A stretch of DNA of 64,000 nt from Rhodocytophaga rosea. Its GTDB lineage: Bacteria; Bacteroidota; Bacteroidia; Cytophagales; 172606-1. Below, piece by piece: positions 44,674 through 55,070 of the stretch; positions within the stretch are counted from its first letter, which is position 1; every line of letters starts with the position of its first letter. A program made the translations under genes and the position numbers. Below the pieces are notes generated by a model, which made no database searches, had not been told where the DNA came from, and was given only the letters and a program-made list of their open reading frames with translations. The stretch is from assembly GCF_010119975.1 (NCBI RefSeq), contig NZ_CP048222.1:4296501-4360500 (forward strand), in the 5' to 3' direction.

Positions 44674-47439
44674 TTATTCTAAAGCTTTTTTAATAATTTC
44701 TGCTTGTTCTTTGGCATGAACTTTTGCAAAACCAGTGGCTGGCGAAGAACTCGCTTTACGCGAAATCAATTCCATGGCAGTGTATTTATACGCCCTCAGG
44801 ATATAACTCCAGGCGCCCATGTTTTCAGGTTCTTCCTGTACCCAGCATACTTTTGCATTTTTGTTATAATTGGCCAGTACGGCATACAGTTGTTTGGCAG
44901 GGAAAGGATGTAATTGTTCAATACGGATAATAGCTACATCTTCCCGCTTGTTGTTCTGGCGTTCTTCCAGCAATTCATAATATAGCTTACCTGAACATAG
45001 CAATACTTTCTTTACATTTTTTCCCTTTACCTGCTCATCTCCAATCACTTCCTTAAAGCTGCCTTTGGTAAATTCTTCCATAGGAGAAATGCACAGAGGA
45101 TGCCTTAACATAGATTTTGGCGACATTACTACACAGGGCTTACGGAATGGCCAGGCCACCTGACGGCGCAATAAATGGAAAAAGTTAGCAGGTGTAGTTA
45201 CATTAGCCACAATAATATTGTATTCAGCCGCCAGTTGCAGAAAACGTTCCGGACGGGCATTGGAGTGTTCTGGTCCTTGTCCTTCATATCCATGCGGTAG
45301 TAGCATCACCAGGCCATTCATCCGCTGCCATTTGCTTTCACAGGGAACTATAAACTGGTCAATCATTACCTGAGCTCCATTTCCAAAATCTCCGAACTGT
45401 GCTTCCCACACCACCAGTGCATTGGGGTTGGCCATCGCATAACCAAATTCGAATCCCAATACGCCATATTCAGAGAGTAAAGAATTATAGATTTTAAAAT
45501 CAACCTGATCTTTGTCGATATAATCTAAGCTATCGTAAGGCTGGTTGGTATTGGCATCGTGCAGCACAGCATGGCGGTGGGAGAAAGTGCCTCTCTGCAC
45601 ATCCTGTCCGCTCAAACGTACCACTTTATTTTCAAGCAGAATGGAACCATAGGCTAGAAGCTCTGCGGACGCCCAGTTAAGCTGCTTAGTTTCAAAGAAC
45701 ATTTGCTTACGGTCTTTGAGCAGCTTTTCAATCTGTTTTAAAGGCTTGAAGTTTTCCGGGACATTGATCAAGGCATTGGCCACTTTCTGTATTACCCCTT
45801 CAGACACACCGGTATCCGGAGATTTTTCAAAATCTTCAGGCGTAGAACGGCGAAGGGCATTCCATTCCTCTTCATTTTTCTGATAGGCATAGGGCAAAGG
45901 TGACTGTTTTACCATGTTCAGGCGGTCTTGCAGAAGATTTCTGAACTCAGCATCCATTTTTTCCGCCAGCTGGGCATCTACATCTCCTTTGTCAATCAGT
46001 TTTTTGTTATAAATCTCCCTAGGATTCGGATGTTTGGAAATTACATTATAGAGAATAGGCTGTGTAAATTTGGGTTCGTCGCTTTCATTATGTCCATGCC
46101 GACGATAGCAGACCATATCAATAAAAATATCCCGGTTAAACTCCTGCCGGAATTCTACAGCCAGTTTTGAACAGAAAACCACTGCTTCCGGATCATCGCC
46201 ATTTACGTGCAGAACCGGAGCATCTATAATTTTGGCTACATCCGTGCAATAAATACTGGAACGGGCATCCATAAAATCAGTGGTAAAGCCTACCTGGTTG
46301 TTTATCACAAAGTGAATGGTGCCACCAGTATAATACCCTGCCAGTTTCGACATCTGCGTTACTTCATACACAATGCCTTGTCCGGCAACCGCCGCATCGC
46401 CATGAATAAGAATAGGCAATACTTTGTCATAGTCACTTTTGTATAATACATCAGCTTTTGCACGGGCATATCCTTCCACCACCGGGTTTACTGCTTCCAG
46501 GTGTGAGGGATTAGGTGCTAATTTCAAATGAATTTCTTTTCCGGATGGCGTAACAATCTGAGAATCATATCCCATGTGATATTTTACATCACCGTCGCCC
46601 ATGGTCAGGTCAGGTACAGCGGTTCCTTCAAATTCATTGAAAATGTTCTCATAGGTTTTACCCATCGTATTGCAGAGTACATTCAATCTGCCCCGGTGCG
46701 CCATTCCAATAATTACTTCATTCACCTCCATATCAGCCCCTTTATTGATAATAGCATCTAAAGCAGGAATCGTGGTTTCGCCACCTTCCAGGGAAAAGCG
46801 CTTCTGACCGATATATTTGGTATGCAGAAAATTCTCAAATACAACTGCCTCATTCAACTTTGAGAGAATCCTCTTCTTTTCATCAATGGAAAAATTAAAG
46901 GCGGGATACTCCTGCTCGCACTTCTTTTTAAACCATTCCAGCACTTCCGGCTCGCGGATGTACATGTATTCAAAGCCTACCGGGCCTTCATAAATGCGTT
47001 TGAGCGTATCTACTATCTTGCGGAGCGGAGCGGAGCCTATTCCTAATTCCCGGCCAACCTCAAAAACAGTATCCAGGTCATTATCAGTTAAGTCAAAATC
47101 TTTTAAGTCCAGTAATGGTTTGCGGTCTCTGCGCTCCCGGACAGGATTGGTTTTAGATTTTAAATGTCCCCGGGAACGGTAAGCCATAATCAGGTTACGA
47201 ACTTTGATTTCCTTATCAATAGTACTGGCCGGAACAGTTGCTTCCGTTTTAGTTGGAGCAATGGCAGTTTCTGCACCATTTATTTTTCCGTTGCCATTGT
47301 TATAGGTTTGATAAAACTCAAATCCTTCAAAAAATTTTTGCCAGGTAATATCAACCGAGGCAGGATCTTGCCTATAAGATTGATAGAGCCCTTCTATGTA
47401 TTCCCCATGGGCATTGGCTATGTATGAAAACTTATCCAT
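44674..47439 (-). CDS. sucA: 2-oxoglutarate dehydrogenase E1 component
   Basis: A 921-residue thiamine diphosphate enzyme that decarboxylates 2-oxoglutarate and succinylates the E2 lipoyl group. Family blocks include YIANAHGEYIEGLYQSYRQD, EVIIGMAHRGRLNVLCNTMG, LKLAPNPSHLEAVNPVVEGY, LIHGDAAVAGQGIVYEV and HVNGDDPEAV (ThDP/Mg site). The C-terminal half carries QRGTFSHRHAVLHDAN, GFEFGYAMANPNALVVWEAQ and LLPHGYEGQGPEHSNAR. The length is close to the usual value of about 930. It is the first gene of the minus-strand unit and diverges from guaB across a 291-base AT-rich gap. Confidence 0.96.
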   Translation of the reverse strand: MDKFSYIANAHGEYIEGLYQSYRQDPASVDITWQKFFEGFEFYQTYNNGNGKINGAETAIAPTKTEATVPASTIDKEIKVRNLIMAYRSRGHLKSKTNPVRERRDRKPLLDLKDFDLTDNDLDTVFEVGRELGIGSAPLRKIVDTLKRIYEGPVGFEYMYIREPEVLEWFKKKCEQEYPAFNFSIDEKKRILSKLNEAVVFENFLHTKYIGQKRFSLEGGETTIPALDAIINKGADMEVNEVIIGMAHRGRLNVLCNTMGKTYENIFNEFEGTAVPDLTMGDGDVKYHMGYDSQIVTPSGKEIHLKLAPNPSHLEAVNPVVEGYARAKADVLYKSDYDKVLPILIHGDAAVAGQGIVYEVTQMSKLAGYYTGGTIHFVINNQVGFTTDFMDARSSIYCTDVAKIIDAPVLHVNGDDPEAVVFCSKLAVEFRQEFNRDIFIDMVCYRRHGHNESDEPKFTQPILYNVISKHPNPREIYNKKLIDKGDVDAQLAEKMDAEFRNLLQDRLNMVKQSPLPYAYQKNEEEWNALRRSTPEDFEKSPDTGVSEGVIQKVANALINVPENFKPLKQIEKLLKDRKQMFFETKQLNWASAELLAYGSILLENKVVRLSGQDVQRGTFSHRHAVLHDANTNQPYDSLDYIDKDQVDFKIYNSLLSEYGVLGFEFGYAMANPNALVVWEAQFGDFGNGAQVMIDQFIVPCESKWQRMNGLVMLLPHGYEGQGPEHSNARPERFLQLAAEYNIIVANVTTPANFFHLLRRQVAWPFRKPCVVMSPKSMLRHPLCISPMEEFTKGSFKEVIGDEQVKGKNVKKVLLCSGKLYYELLEERQNNKREDVAIIRIEQLHPFPAKQLYAVLANYNKNAKVCWVQEEPENMGAWSYILRAYKYTAMELISRKASSSPATGFAKVHAKEQAEIIKKALE

Positions 47440-47696
47440 AAAAACGTGATTTCCCTATTTTCTGCAAAGATACTTATAATTTACAAGATGAATACTTGCA
47501 TAATCGCTTAAGCAAATATACGGTTAACGCTACATGTAATATTTCTATTTAAATAAACGCTTGTAATTAAGATATTGCAAATTAAAGAATTAATTATATT
47601 TAAAGGGAAAAGATGGCTATTATTTCACAGTTTGCTGTCTTTCTAATTTTATTTAAAATATAAATTTTTTTAATATCAAATGGATTGCTAATTTTA

Positions 47697-47733
47697 CGTG
47701 GCAAATAACCATACCTAACGATTATTTGCCATG
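47697..47733 (+). promoter_or_regulatory. Hairpin that pairs the guaB start codon
   Basis: Bases 47697-47708 pair with 47722-47733 in 12 consecutive positions (one G-U), closing a 13-base loop. The right arm ends in the ATG at 47731-47733, so the start codon is fully inside the stem. There is no T-run, so it is not a terminator. A role in limiting translation initiation is inferred. Confidence 0.6.
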
Positions 47734-49200
47734 ATCCCAGACAACGCTAAGTTTATCTTCGAAGCGCTTACCTACGACGACGTTTTATTACTCCCTGCTT
47801 ATTCTGAAGTTCTGCCACGTGATACTAACACGGTAACACGGCTCACGCCCAACATTAGTTTAAACATTCCGCTGTTATCCGCAGCCATGGATACGGTTAC
47901 AGAATATGAACTGGCCATTGCCATGGCACAGGAAGGAGGTATTGGTATCATTCACAAAAACATGTCGGTAGATGAACAGGCAGAACAGGTACGGAAGGTG
48001 AAACGCTCCGAAAGTGGAATGATATTAGACCCAATTACTTTAGACACGACAGCTACCCTGGGTGATGCACAAAAAATCATGCGTGATTTTAAAATCGGTG
48101 GCATTCCAGTAGTAAATCAGACAGGTCATCTGGCTGGCATTTTGACCAACCGGGATTTACGTTTCCAGAAGGAAATGGGAAAGCCGGTGATAGAAATTAT
48201 GACCAAAGAAAACCTGATTACCGCGCAGGAAGGCATAGACCTGGAGGAAGCAGAGCAGATATTACAACAATATAAGATCGAGAAACTACCTATCATCAAT
48301 AAGGAAAATAAGCTGATCGGACTGATTACCTATAAGGATATTCTGAAGAAAAAAAGCCATCCTAATGCCTGTAAAGATTCTTTTGGCCGTTTGCGGGTAG
48401 GAGCGGCTGTGGGCGTAACTCCAGAACTATTGACCAGAATTACTGCCTTAATCAGAGCCGGGGTAGATGTAGTAAGTATTGATACAGCGCATGGCCATTC
48501 AAAAGGAGTAATTAATGCGTTGAAAGAAGTAAAAGCCTCTTTCAAAGACCTGGAAGTAATGGTAGGCAATGTAGCAACCGGAGAGGGAGCAAAAGCATTG
48601 GCTGATGCAGGAGCAGCCGCTGTAAAAGTAGGCGTAGGTCCCGGAAGTATTTGTACCACCAGAATCATTGCCGGGGTAGGGATGCCCCAATTATCAGCCG
48701 TATATGAATCCGCCAAAGCCTTAAAAGGCACAAATGTTCCGGTAATTGCCGATGGAGGCATTCGTTTTTCCGGTGATCTGGTAAAAGCCATTGCTGCTGG
48801 AGCAAGTAGTATTATGGTAGGTTCTTTACTGGCAGGTACAGAGGAAGCGCCGGGTGAAATGCTCATTTACGAAGGACGCAAGTTTAAAACCTACAGGGGA
48901 ATGGGTTCTGTAGAAGCCATGGAAGATGGCTCGAAAGACCGCTATTTCCAGGATGCAGAAGATGATGTAAAAAAACTGGTGCCTGAAGGTATTGTGGGCA
49001 GAGTGCCTTTTAAAGGTAAAGTATCAGAAGTAGTTTATCAGTTAATTGGTGGATTAAAAGCCGGAATGGGGTATTGTGGGGCACCAGATATTCATGCACT
49101 CATGCAGGCAAAATTTGTAAAGATAACAGCTGCTGGTGCCAGAGAAAGCCATCCGCATGATATTCAGATTATCCGGGAGGCTCCTAATTATAGCCGTTAA
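47731..49200 (+). CDS. guaB: Inosine-5'-monophosphate dehydrogenase
   Basis: A 489-residue NAD-dependent enzyme that makes XMP, the committed step of GMP synthesis. The catalytic loop is [15 protein letters not shown] with Cys308. Two CBS domains are inserted at about 95-215 ([40 protein letters not shown]), which in relatives bind purine nucleotides. The flap region [18 protein letters not shown] and the N-terminal [20 protein letters not shown] are typical. A hairpin covers its start codon, and a weak terminator follows. Guanine deaminase elsewhere in the window works on the opposite side of guanine metabolism. Confidence 0.97.
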   Translation: MIPDNAKFIFEALTYDDVLLLPAYSEVLPRDTNTVTRLTPNISLNIPLLSAAMDTVTEYELAIAMAQEGGIGIIHKNMSVDEQAEQVRKVKRSESGMILDPITLDTTATLGDAQKIMRDFKIGGIPVVNQTGHLAGILTNRDLRFQKEMGKPVIEIMTKENLITAQEGIDLEEAEQILQQYKIEKLPIINKENKLIGLITYKDILKKKSHPNACKDSFGRLRVGAAVGVTPELLTRITALIRAGVDVVSIDTAHGHSKGVINALKEVKASFKDLEVMVGNVATGEGAKALADAGAAAVKVGVGPGSICTTRIIAGVGMPQLSAVYESAKALKGTNVPVIADGGIRFSGDLVKAIAAGASSIMVGSLLAGTEEAPGEMLIYEGRKFKTYRGMGSVEAMEDGSKDRYFQDAEDDVKKLVPEGIVGRVPFKGKVSEVVYQLIGGLKAGMGYCGAPDIHALMQAKFVKITAAGARESHPHDIQIIREAPNYSR

Positions 49201-49224
49201 TTTCTTAATTATTGCATTCGATAT

Positions 49225-49268
49225 ACACAAAGCTGCCGGAATTCTAACTGGTGGCTTTGTGTGTTTCT
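49225..49268 (+). terminator. Probable terminator after guaB
   Basis: A 9-bp stem (49225-49233 with 49254-49262) with a 20-base loop precedes GTTTCTT. The loop is long and the T-run weak. Confidence 0.5.
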
Positions 49269-49352
49269 TACAGGCTTATCTTTTGATAATAGCTGAATCA
49301 ATGTAAGCCTGTTTGTATGCCTTATTATACTCATTCCGCTTTTTAAATTGTG

Positions 49353-50033
49353 ATGGCATTAATTTTAAGTATAGAAACTGCTACAAAAGTCTGTTCGGTG
49401 GCCTTGCATCGGCAGGGAAAACTATTGGGTGTATCGGAGTTGTTCTCAGAAAAATCACATTCAGGTGCCATCACTTTGCTGATTCAAAACCTGGTCACTT
49501 TATCAGGCTTTCAATTAACGGATATAGAGGCTATCGCCGTTTCCAAAGGTCCGGGTTCGTATACAGGTTTACGTATCGGAACGGCTACGGCAAAAGGATT
49601 ATGCTTTGCCCTGGATAAGCCTTTGATTGCTGTGCATACCCTGGAAGCCATGACCTATGGTTTAATACATAAAATACCGGGAAATGATTACTTGTTTTGT
49701 CCGATGATAGATGCCAGGCGGATGGAAGTATATTGTGCCGTATATCAAAAGGATTTGCAGGAAGTATGGCCGGTGGATGCCCGGATTATCAATGAAAATT
49801 CTTTCACAGAGTTACTGTCCATTCATAAGATCATCTTTTTTGGGGATGGGGCTGCTAAGTGTAAACCATTGCTTTCTCATTCTGAACATACCTGCTTTGT
49901 AGAAGATATATATCCTTCAGCCGCCGATGCTGGCGAATTGGCATATCAGAAATTTACCCAGCAAATCTTCGAAGATATAGCATACTTTGAACCTTTTTAT
50001 CTCAAAGAATTTTTCTTTAAAAAATCTGGTTAA
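49353..50033 (+). CDS. tsaB: tRNA t6A biosynthesis protein TsaB
   Basis: A 226-residue ASKHA-fold protein that partners TsaD in N6-threonylcarbamoyl-adenosine modification of tRNA. Family blocks are ALILSIETATKVCSVALH, SEKSHSGAITLLIQNL, AIAVSKGPGSYTGLRIGTAT, AKGLCFALDKPLIAVHTLEA and MIDARRMEVYCAVY. The ATG at 49353 is preferred to the GTG one codon earlier. It is followed by the DUF2480 gene after 54 bases. The rest of the t6A pathway is not in the window. Confidence 0.93.
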   Translation: MALILSIETATKVCSVALHRQGKLLGVSELFSEKSHSGAITLLIQNLVTLSGFQLTDIEAIAVSKGPGSYTGLRIGTATAKGLCFALDKPLIAVHTLEAMTYGLIHKIPGNDYLFCPMIDARRMEVYCAVYQKDLQEVWPVDARIINENSFTELLSIHKIIFFGDGAAKCKPLLSHSEHTCFVEDIYPSAADAGELAYQKFTQQIFEDIAYFEPFYLKEFFFKKSG

Positions 50034-50087
50034 GGCATTGTTGGAGGTTCTGAGTAGAAGAAAAGTTCGTTCATATTTTTTATAACT

Positions 50088-50597
50088 ATGCAAGAAGATA
50101 TTATTATAAATAAAGTAGCCAGCAGCGGACTCATTACCCTGGATTTAGAACAATACTACCATACAGGCGAACGGGTAGAATACGACATTGCCCAGAACCT
50201 CTTTCATGGCTTGATCTTACGAGAAAAAGATTTCAGGGAGTTTTTAAAACAACACGACTGGTCGCAATACGAAGGGAAAAATGTAGCCATTATCTGTTCG
50301 GCGGATGCCATTGTGCCGACCTGGGCATACATGTTACTGGCTACACATCTGGAACCTTATGCTAATCTGTTTGTATTTGGGGATCTGGAAATGCTTGAGA
50401 ATGCACTTTTTGGGCAAGCTTTAGCTAAAATTGATGTAAATGAATATAAAGACAGCAAGGTAGTAGTGAAAGGATGCAGCAAGGTGCCAGTGCCGGTGTA
50501 TGCCTATGTAGAAATAGTCCGTTTACTAAAGCCGCATGTACGTAGTATTATGTATGGAGAACCATGCAGTACCGTGCCTGTATTTAAGAGAAAATAA
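50088..50597 (+). CDS. DUF2480 family protein
   Basis: A 169-residue soluble protein of a family I know only from Bacteroidota. Typical blocks are INKVASSGLITLDLEQYYHT, LREKDFREFLKQHDWSQYEG, VAIICSADAIVPTWAYMLLA, HLEPYANLFVFGD and VKGCSKVPVPVYAYVEIVRL. It has no signal peptide or enzyme motif. The function is unknown. Conserved residues at the C-terminus (SIMYGEPCSTVPVFKRK) include a single Cys. It sits between tsaB and lepB and is closed by a GAAA-loop hairpin. Confidence 0.88.
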   Translation: MQEDIIINKVASSGLITLDLEQYYHTGERVEYDIAQNLFHGLILREKDFREFLKQHDWSQYEGKNVAIICSADAIVPTWAYMLLATHLEPYANLFVFGDLEMLENALFGQALAKIDVNEYKDSKVVVKGCSKVPVPVYAYVEIVRLLKPHVRSIMYGEPCSTVPVFKRK

Positions 50598-50654
50598 TCT
50601 GGGGAAACCCAACTTCAATCTAAATTTTATCAAAATCTAGACTAAACAACCGTT

Positions 50655-50674
50655 CAACACGAAAGTGTTGTTTG
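50655..50674 (+). terminator. GAAA-tetraloop hairpin between the DUF2480 gene and lepB
   Basis: A 6-bp stem CAACAC/GTGTTG closes a GAAA loop at 50655-50670 and is followed by TTTG. It may end the upstream transcript. The trailing TTTG also serves as the -33 candidate of the lepB promoter. Confidence 0.45.
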
Positions 50675-50699
50675 CCTGTTAGAACAGAAGTATATTTTG
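50671..50699 (+). promoter_or_regulatory. Candidate lepB promoter
   Basis: TTTG at 50671-50674 and TATATTTTG at 50691-50699 resemble the Bacteroidota -33 and -7 boxes, with the TA one base out of register. A leader of about 110 bases would follow. Confidence 0.35.
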
Positions 50700-50813
50700 T
50701 GCATATACCTATGCTATGACTTCTTTTTAAGTCACAGTATAGTGATGTATGGCCAGAATCTTTTCAAAGGATCAAAGCCAATTTTCTCTTGTACAATATA
50801 TATCTGCACACGC

Positions 50814-51923
50814 ATGAAATTATTTTCAACAAAAATAGCGGAATCTGCAACTGATTCTCAGGCAAAACCAAAGAAAAGCCCATTCCGTGAGTGGGCAAAA
50901 TCTATCCTTTTTGCGGTAGTTGTGGCTACACTTATCCGTGGATTGTTTATAGAAGCGTATGCGATTCCTACCGCTTCGATGGAAAAATCGCTTCTGGTGG
51001 GCGATTACTTATTTGTAAGTAAGATACATTATGGGGCCAGAATGCCTTCTACACCCCTGCAAATTCCCTTTACTCATCAAACCATTGGCGGAAAGATTCC
51101 TTCGTATCTGGATTGGATTCAGTTGCCTTCCTACCGTTTGCCCGGATTAACTTCCGTACAGCGTAATGAAGCGGTAGTATTTAATCTTCCTTCAGAAAAA
51201 GGCCATCCAATGGACTTAAAAACATATTATGTGAAGCGTTGTGTGGGCATTGCTGGAGATACGCTTCAGATTAAAGACCAGCAAGTATATGCCAATGGAA
51301 AGCCTTTGGAGAATCCGGAAAAGATGCAATTCAGCTATTATCTCACTTCAAGCCAGGTTTTAAATCAGCGGTTTTTCCACAAGTATGATATTACAGACGT
51401 AACCTCTGTGAATGAAGGATACGTAATCCATACCAGTAAGGAAACAGCCAGTAAACTTAAGCAATTTGCTTTTATAACGGATTTGTTGCCACTCCATTAT
51501 GAAGCTGGTACGATGAATGGACAAGTGTTTCCCAAACAGGTAGATTTATCCTGGACGATAGATAATTTTGGACCGCTATATATTCCCAGAAAAGGTGATA
51601 AAATTACATTAACTGCACAAAATATAGCTTTGTATAAAGACATTTTGCTGGAATATGACCACAATAAAGGAATGGAAATAAAAGATAACAAGGTATATCA
51701 GGAAGGAAAGGAGTTACAGGAATATACCTTCAAACAAAATTATTATTTTATGATGGGAGATAACCGGCACAACTCCGAAGATTCACGTATGTGGGGATTT
51801 GTTCCGGAAGATCATATTGTTGGAAAGCCTTTATTTGTCTGGTGGTCTGTTGACCAGAATGCCAGTTGGTCAAATCCTCTTTCCAAAATAAGATGGAATA
51901 AAATCGGAAGTATAATTGAGTAA
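50814..51923 (+). CDS. lepB: Signal peptidase I
   Basis: A 369-residue membrane serine protease that removes Sec signal peptides. The ATG at 50814 leaves a short charged N-terminus and one membrane helix ([20 protein letters not shown]). Longer in-frame starts exist upstream but add sequence without family resemblance. The Ser/Lys dyad is Ser55 ([13 protein letters not shown]) and Lys141 ([12 protein letters not shown]). The C-terminal signature is [20 protein letters not shown] long insert between the dyad and the C-terminal box is common in Bacteroidota LepB. It probably processes many of the exported proteins in this window. Confidence 0.93.
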   Translation: MKLFSTKIAESATDSQAKPKKSPFREWAKSILFAVVVATLIRGLFIEAYAIPTASMEKSLLVGDYLFVSKIHYGARMPSTPLQIPFTHQTIGGKIPSYLDWIQLPSYRLPGLTSVQRNEAVVFNLPSEKGHPMDLKTYYVKRCVGIAGDTLQIKDQQVYANGKPLENPEKMQFSYYLTSSQVLNQRFFHKYDITDVTSVNEGYVIHTSKETASKLKQFAFITDLLPLHYEAGTMNGQVFPKQVDLSWTIDNFGPLYIPRKGDKITLTAQNIALYKDILLEYDHNKGMEIKDNKVYQEGKELQEYTFKQNYYFMMGDNRHNSEDSRMWGFVPEDHIVGKPLFVWWSVDQNASWSNPLSKIRWNKIGSIIE

Positions 51924-51928
51924 CAAAA

Positions 51929-51955
51929 GAAAGGGAGTCTTAAAAGCTCCCTTTC
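51929..51955. terminator. Shared terminator between lepB and aspS
   Basis: A 9-bp stem (GAAAGGGAG at 51929-51937 with CTCCCTTTC at 51947-51955) lies between the two convergent stop codons. On the minus strand it runs into TTTTGTTAC, a good T-tract for aspS. The plus-strand tract is weaker. Confidence 0.8.
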
Positions 51956-51963
51956 CTGTTGGC

Positions 51964-53721
51964 TTATTTCTTAGACAAATGCACCCGGACGTTTAATTCT
52001 TCCAGCTGTGCATCCGAAATAGTAGAAGGCGTATCAATCATTACATCCCGGCCAGAATTATTCTTGGGGAAAGCAATAAAATCCCGTATAGAATCAGCAC
52101 CACCAAACAGCGAACACAAGCGGTCGAAACCAAAGGCAATACCACCATGTGGGGGAGCACCATATTCAAACGCTTCCATGAGGAAGCCGAACTGCTTACG
52201 GGCTTCTTCATCGGTAAATCCAAGCTGTTTAAACATAAGTGCCTGTAATTCCCGGTTAAATATCCGGATAGAACCGCCGCCGACTTCTACACCATTGATT
52301 ACCATGTCATAGGCATTAGCACGTACTTTTCCAGGATCACTTTCCAATAGATGGATGTCTTCTGGCTTGGGCGAAGTGAACGGATGGTGCATGGCAAACC
52401 AGCGCTGCGCATCTTCGTCCCATTCAAGCAAAGGAAAATCTACTACCCATAAGGTGGAGAATTTGGATTTATCTCTGTATCCCAGTCTTTCTCCCAATTC
52501 TAATCTCAGTTCAGAGAGTGCTTTACGGGTTTTGTTGGCTTCTCCAGATAAAATCAGCAGTAAATCCCCTGGTTGGGCTTGCAAACGTTCTGCCCATTGT
52601 TTCAGGTCAGCTTCTGAATAAAACTTATCTACCGAAGATTTCAGCGTACCGTCTGCATTATATTTTACATACACCAGGCCTTTTGCGCCCAATTGCGGAC
52701 GTTTTACAAATTCGGTGAGTTCATCGAGTTGCTTGCGGGTATACTCTGCACAACCTTTAGCACAAATACCCACAATCAGTTCAGCATCATTGAAAATAGC
52801 AAAATCTTTTCCTTTGGCTACCTCATTCAATTCCACAAAACGCATGTCGAAACGGGTATCAGGCTTGTCATTTCCATAATACTTCATCGCATCAGCATAG
52901 GTCATTCTAGGGAAGTCAGTCAGTTCAATGCCTTTTACCTGCCGGAATAAATGGCGTACCAGTCCTTCGAACATATTCAGAATATCTTCTTGGGTAATAA
53001 AGGACATTTCACAGTCTATCTGCGTAAACTCAGGCTGACGGTCAGCACGCAGATCTTCATCCCGGAAACATTTTACAATCTGGTAATAGCGATCGAAGCC
53101 AGAGACCATCAGTAATTGCTTAAAAGTTTGTGGGGATTGTGGCAAGGCATAAAACTCACCTGGATTCATCCGGGAAGGGACTACAAAATCACGGGCTCCT
53201 TCCGGCGTTGATTTGATGAGTACCGGTGTTTCTACCTCAATAAACTGCTGGCTATCCATATAAGTTCTAGTTTGCTGCATCATTCTGTGGCGCAGTTCCA
53301 GGTTTTTCCGGACAGTATTGCGGCGCAAATCCAGATAGCGGTATTTCATACGCAGGTCGTCGCCACCATCCGTTTCATCCTCAATCAGAAAAGGAGGCAG
53401 TTTAGCAGGATTCAACACTTCCAGTTCACTTATCCGGATTTCAATATTTCCGGTAGGCATTTTATCATTCTTTGCCACCCGTTCTACCACTTTACCAGTC
53501 GCTTTCACGACAAATTCCCGTCCGAGAGTACGCGATTTTTCAATCACAGCAGCAGCACTTACGCCTTCTTCAAAAATGAGCTGGGTTACGCCATAGCGGT
53601 CGCGCAGGTCTATCCAGATCATGCCACCTTTATCTCTTACTTTTTGCACCCAGCCGCACAGGGTAACTTGTTGATTTACATGTTCGATTCGTAATTCTCC
53701 ACACGTATGACTTCTAAGCAT
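51964..53721 (-). CDS. aspS: Aspartyl-tRNA synthetase
   Basis: A 585-residue class IIb synthetase of the bacterial type. It has an N-terminal OB-fold anticodon-binding domain ([20 protein letters not shown]), class II motif 2 ([20 protein letters not shown]), a GAD insertion domain in the middle and motif 3 near the C-terminus ([20 protein letters not shown]). Length is in the normal range. It charges tRNA-Asp, and discrimination against tRNA-Asn cannot be judged from sequence by eye. An IS630-family element lies about 260 bases upstream, but the coding region and the usual promoter distance are intact. Confidence 0.96.
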   Translation of the reverse strand: MLRSHTCGELRIEHVNQQVTLCGWVQKVRDKGGMIWIDLRDRYGVTQLIFEEGVSAAAVIEKSRTLGREFVVKATGKVVERVAKNDKMPTGNIEIRISELEVLNPAKLPPFLIEDETDGGDDLRMKYRYLDLRRNTVRKNLELRHRMMQQTRTYMDSQQFIEVETPVLIKSTPEGARDFVVPSRMNPGEFYALPQSPQTFKQLLMVSGFDRYYQIVKCFRDEDLRADRQPEFTQIDCEMSFITQEDILNMFEGLVRHLFRQVKGIELTDFPRMTYADAMKYYGNDKPDTRFDMRFVELNEVAKGKDFAIFNDAELIVGICAKGCAEYTRKQLDELTEFVKRPQLGAKGLVYVKYNADGTLKSSVDKFYSEADLKQWAERLQAQPGDLLLILSGEANKTRKALSELRLELGERLGYRDKSKFSTLWVVDFPLLEWDEDAQRWFAMHHPFTSPKPEDIHLLESDPGKVRANAYDMVINGVEVGGGSIRIFNRELQALMFKQLGFTDEEARKQFGFLMEAFEYGAPPHGGIAFGFDRLCSLFGGADSIRDFIAFPKNNSGRDVMIDTPSTISDAQLEELNVRVHLSKK

Positions 53722-53978
53722 ATTACAGTTTTATTGGAAACAGGCGCAAAGATAGTAAGTGCTCAGAAAAAATAGCAATAGGAATCAATTTATTAAACAG
53801 TGTCGGTTTCCGGTCAAATAATTAATTCAGGAAAAATGGCTAAGTAAGATATCAGTATTCAGTAATAGAAAATATATTCTGTGCAGATAGTTTTAGTTCT
53901 TCATTGGAGAGATACTACTTCTACATCCGTCACCGCATTTGTTATTTTTTATTACTTCTATCGGTAGTAAGTAAGAGT

Positions 53979-54000
53979 ACACAATTAAGTATAAGATTTT
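53979..54000 (+). repeat. Left inverted repeat of the IS630-family element
   Basis: Begins ACACAATTAAGTATAA. Its reverse complement matches 55041-55062 with one mismatch. Confidence 0.85.
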
Positions 54001-54020
54001 GGCAAATTGTATCTTTGCTT

Positions 54021-55066
54021 ATGCGTTATATCAAGGAGATTACAGACAAGCAAAAACAAGACTTAGAGAAGATTCATAAAGATAGTAAAAGTTATCAGGA
54101 ACGTAACCGTTGCCAATGTATACTGTTATCCAATCAAGGCTATCAAGTACAGAAGTTAGCAAGCATTTTTCAAGTAAGTCAGTTAAGTATTTATAAGTGG
54201 TTTGATCGCTTTGAGAAAACAGGTGTGGTAGGGTTAAAGAACCAAAAAGGGAAAGGCAGAAAACCCATCCTTACTACCAGTAATGCTACCCATGTTGAAG
54301 TAGTGGAAAATAGCATAGAGAAAGAAAAACAACAACTTAAATTAGCTAAGCGAGAGATAGAAGCTAAATTAGGCACGGCTATGAGTGAGATGACCTTGAA
54401 GCGGTTTTTAAAAAAATTGACTACCGATGGAAACGTTTCCGTAAATGGATAAAGCCATTGCAAAACAAAGAAGCATATGAGCAGAAAGTCAAGCGATTAC
54501 ATGCTTTGCTTTATTTGGCACAGACAGGCAGTATAGATTTATATTTTGGAGACGAATCAGGGTTTTGCCTTACCCCTTGTGTACCTTATGGATGGATCAA
54601 AAAAGGCGAACACGCCCCTATTTTATCCCAAAGAAGTACAAGGATAAATGTATTTGGCTTGTTAAGTACAGACAATGAGTTGCTTACTTATCAGAAAAGT
54701 GGGAGTCTAAACGCTGACTTTATCATTGAATGTGTAGAGGCCTTCTCAACATCTATTTCCAAGTTTACTGTCATAGTCTTAGACAACGCCTCCTGGCATA
54801 CATGTGGCCTATGGGAAGTCAAAAAAGAAGAATGGGAACAGAAAGGATTATACATCTTTTTGCTGCCTAAGTATAGTCCTCATCTTAACAGGATCGAACG
54901 ATTTTGGAAGCAGGTGAAATATCATTGGCTCAAAGCCGAAGACTATCTGTCTGTAGAAGCGCTTAAGGAGGCACTTTATACCATCTTTTCAGGATTGGGT
55001 ACTTACTTTAAACTTGATTTTAAAAAACTTGAAGTAGATGAAAATATTATACTTAATTGTGTTTAA
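54021..55066 (+). CDS. IS630-family transposase, made by -1 frameshift
   Basis: Frame 1 (54021-54452) encodes a helix-turn-helix half: CQCILLSNQGYQVQKLASIF, SQLSIYKWFDRFEKTGVVGL. Frame 2 (to 55066) encodes the DDE catalytic half: YFGDESGFCL, VIVLDNASWHT and NRIERFWKQVKY give the Asp-Asp-Glu triad. A slip of one base back in the A7 run at 54410-54416 joins them as LKKIDYRWKRFRKW, typical of this family, for a product of about 348 residues. Without the shift, frame 1 ends at 143 residues. The ATG at 54021 lies just inside the left repeat. The element looks intact and potentially active. Confidence 0.88.
54410..54416 (+). promoter_or_regulatory. Programmed -1 frameshift site (A AAA AAA)
   Basis: The heptamer is in the exact X XXY YYZ register for frame 1 (codons AAA at 54411 and 54414). 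Slipping back one base opens the catalytic frame, as in other IS elements. Confidence 0.75.
55041..55062 (-). repeat. Right inverted repeat of the IS630-family element
   Basis: Ends TTATACTTAATTGTGT, the mirror of the left repeat. The last codons of the transposase run through it. Confidence 0.85.
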
Positions 55067-55070
55067 TTAC

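Larger units (their letters stand above)
53979..55062. mobile_element. IS630-family insertion sequence
   Basis: The element spans about 1.08 kb between two 22-base inverted repeats that match at 21 positions. It holds one transposase read in two frames joined by a -1 frameshift. IS630 elements normally duplicate a TA dinucleotide. TA occurs at the left edge, but the right flank reads TTTAA, so no clean duplication can be named. It lies between aspS and a small membrane protein gene, whose stop codon is only a few bases from the right repeat. Confidence 0.88.

Noticed and set aside
47024-47040. Short GGAGC tandem repeat in sucA
   Set aside because: Only about three units inside a conserved coding region, explained by codon use.
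53904-54020. N-terminal extension of the IS630-family transposase start
   Set aside because: It would start outside the left inverted repeat in flanking DNA; the ATG at 54021 lies inside the element.
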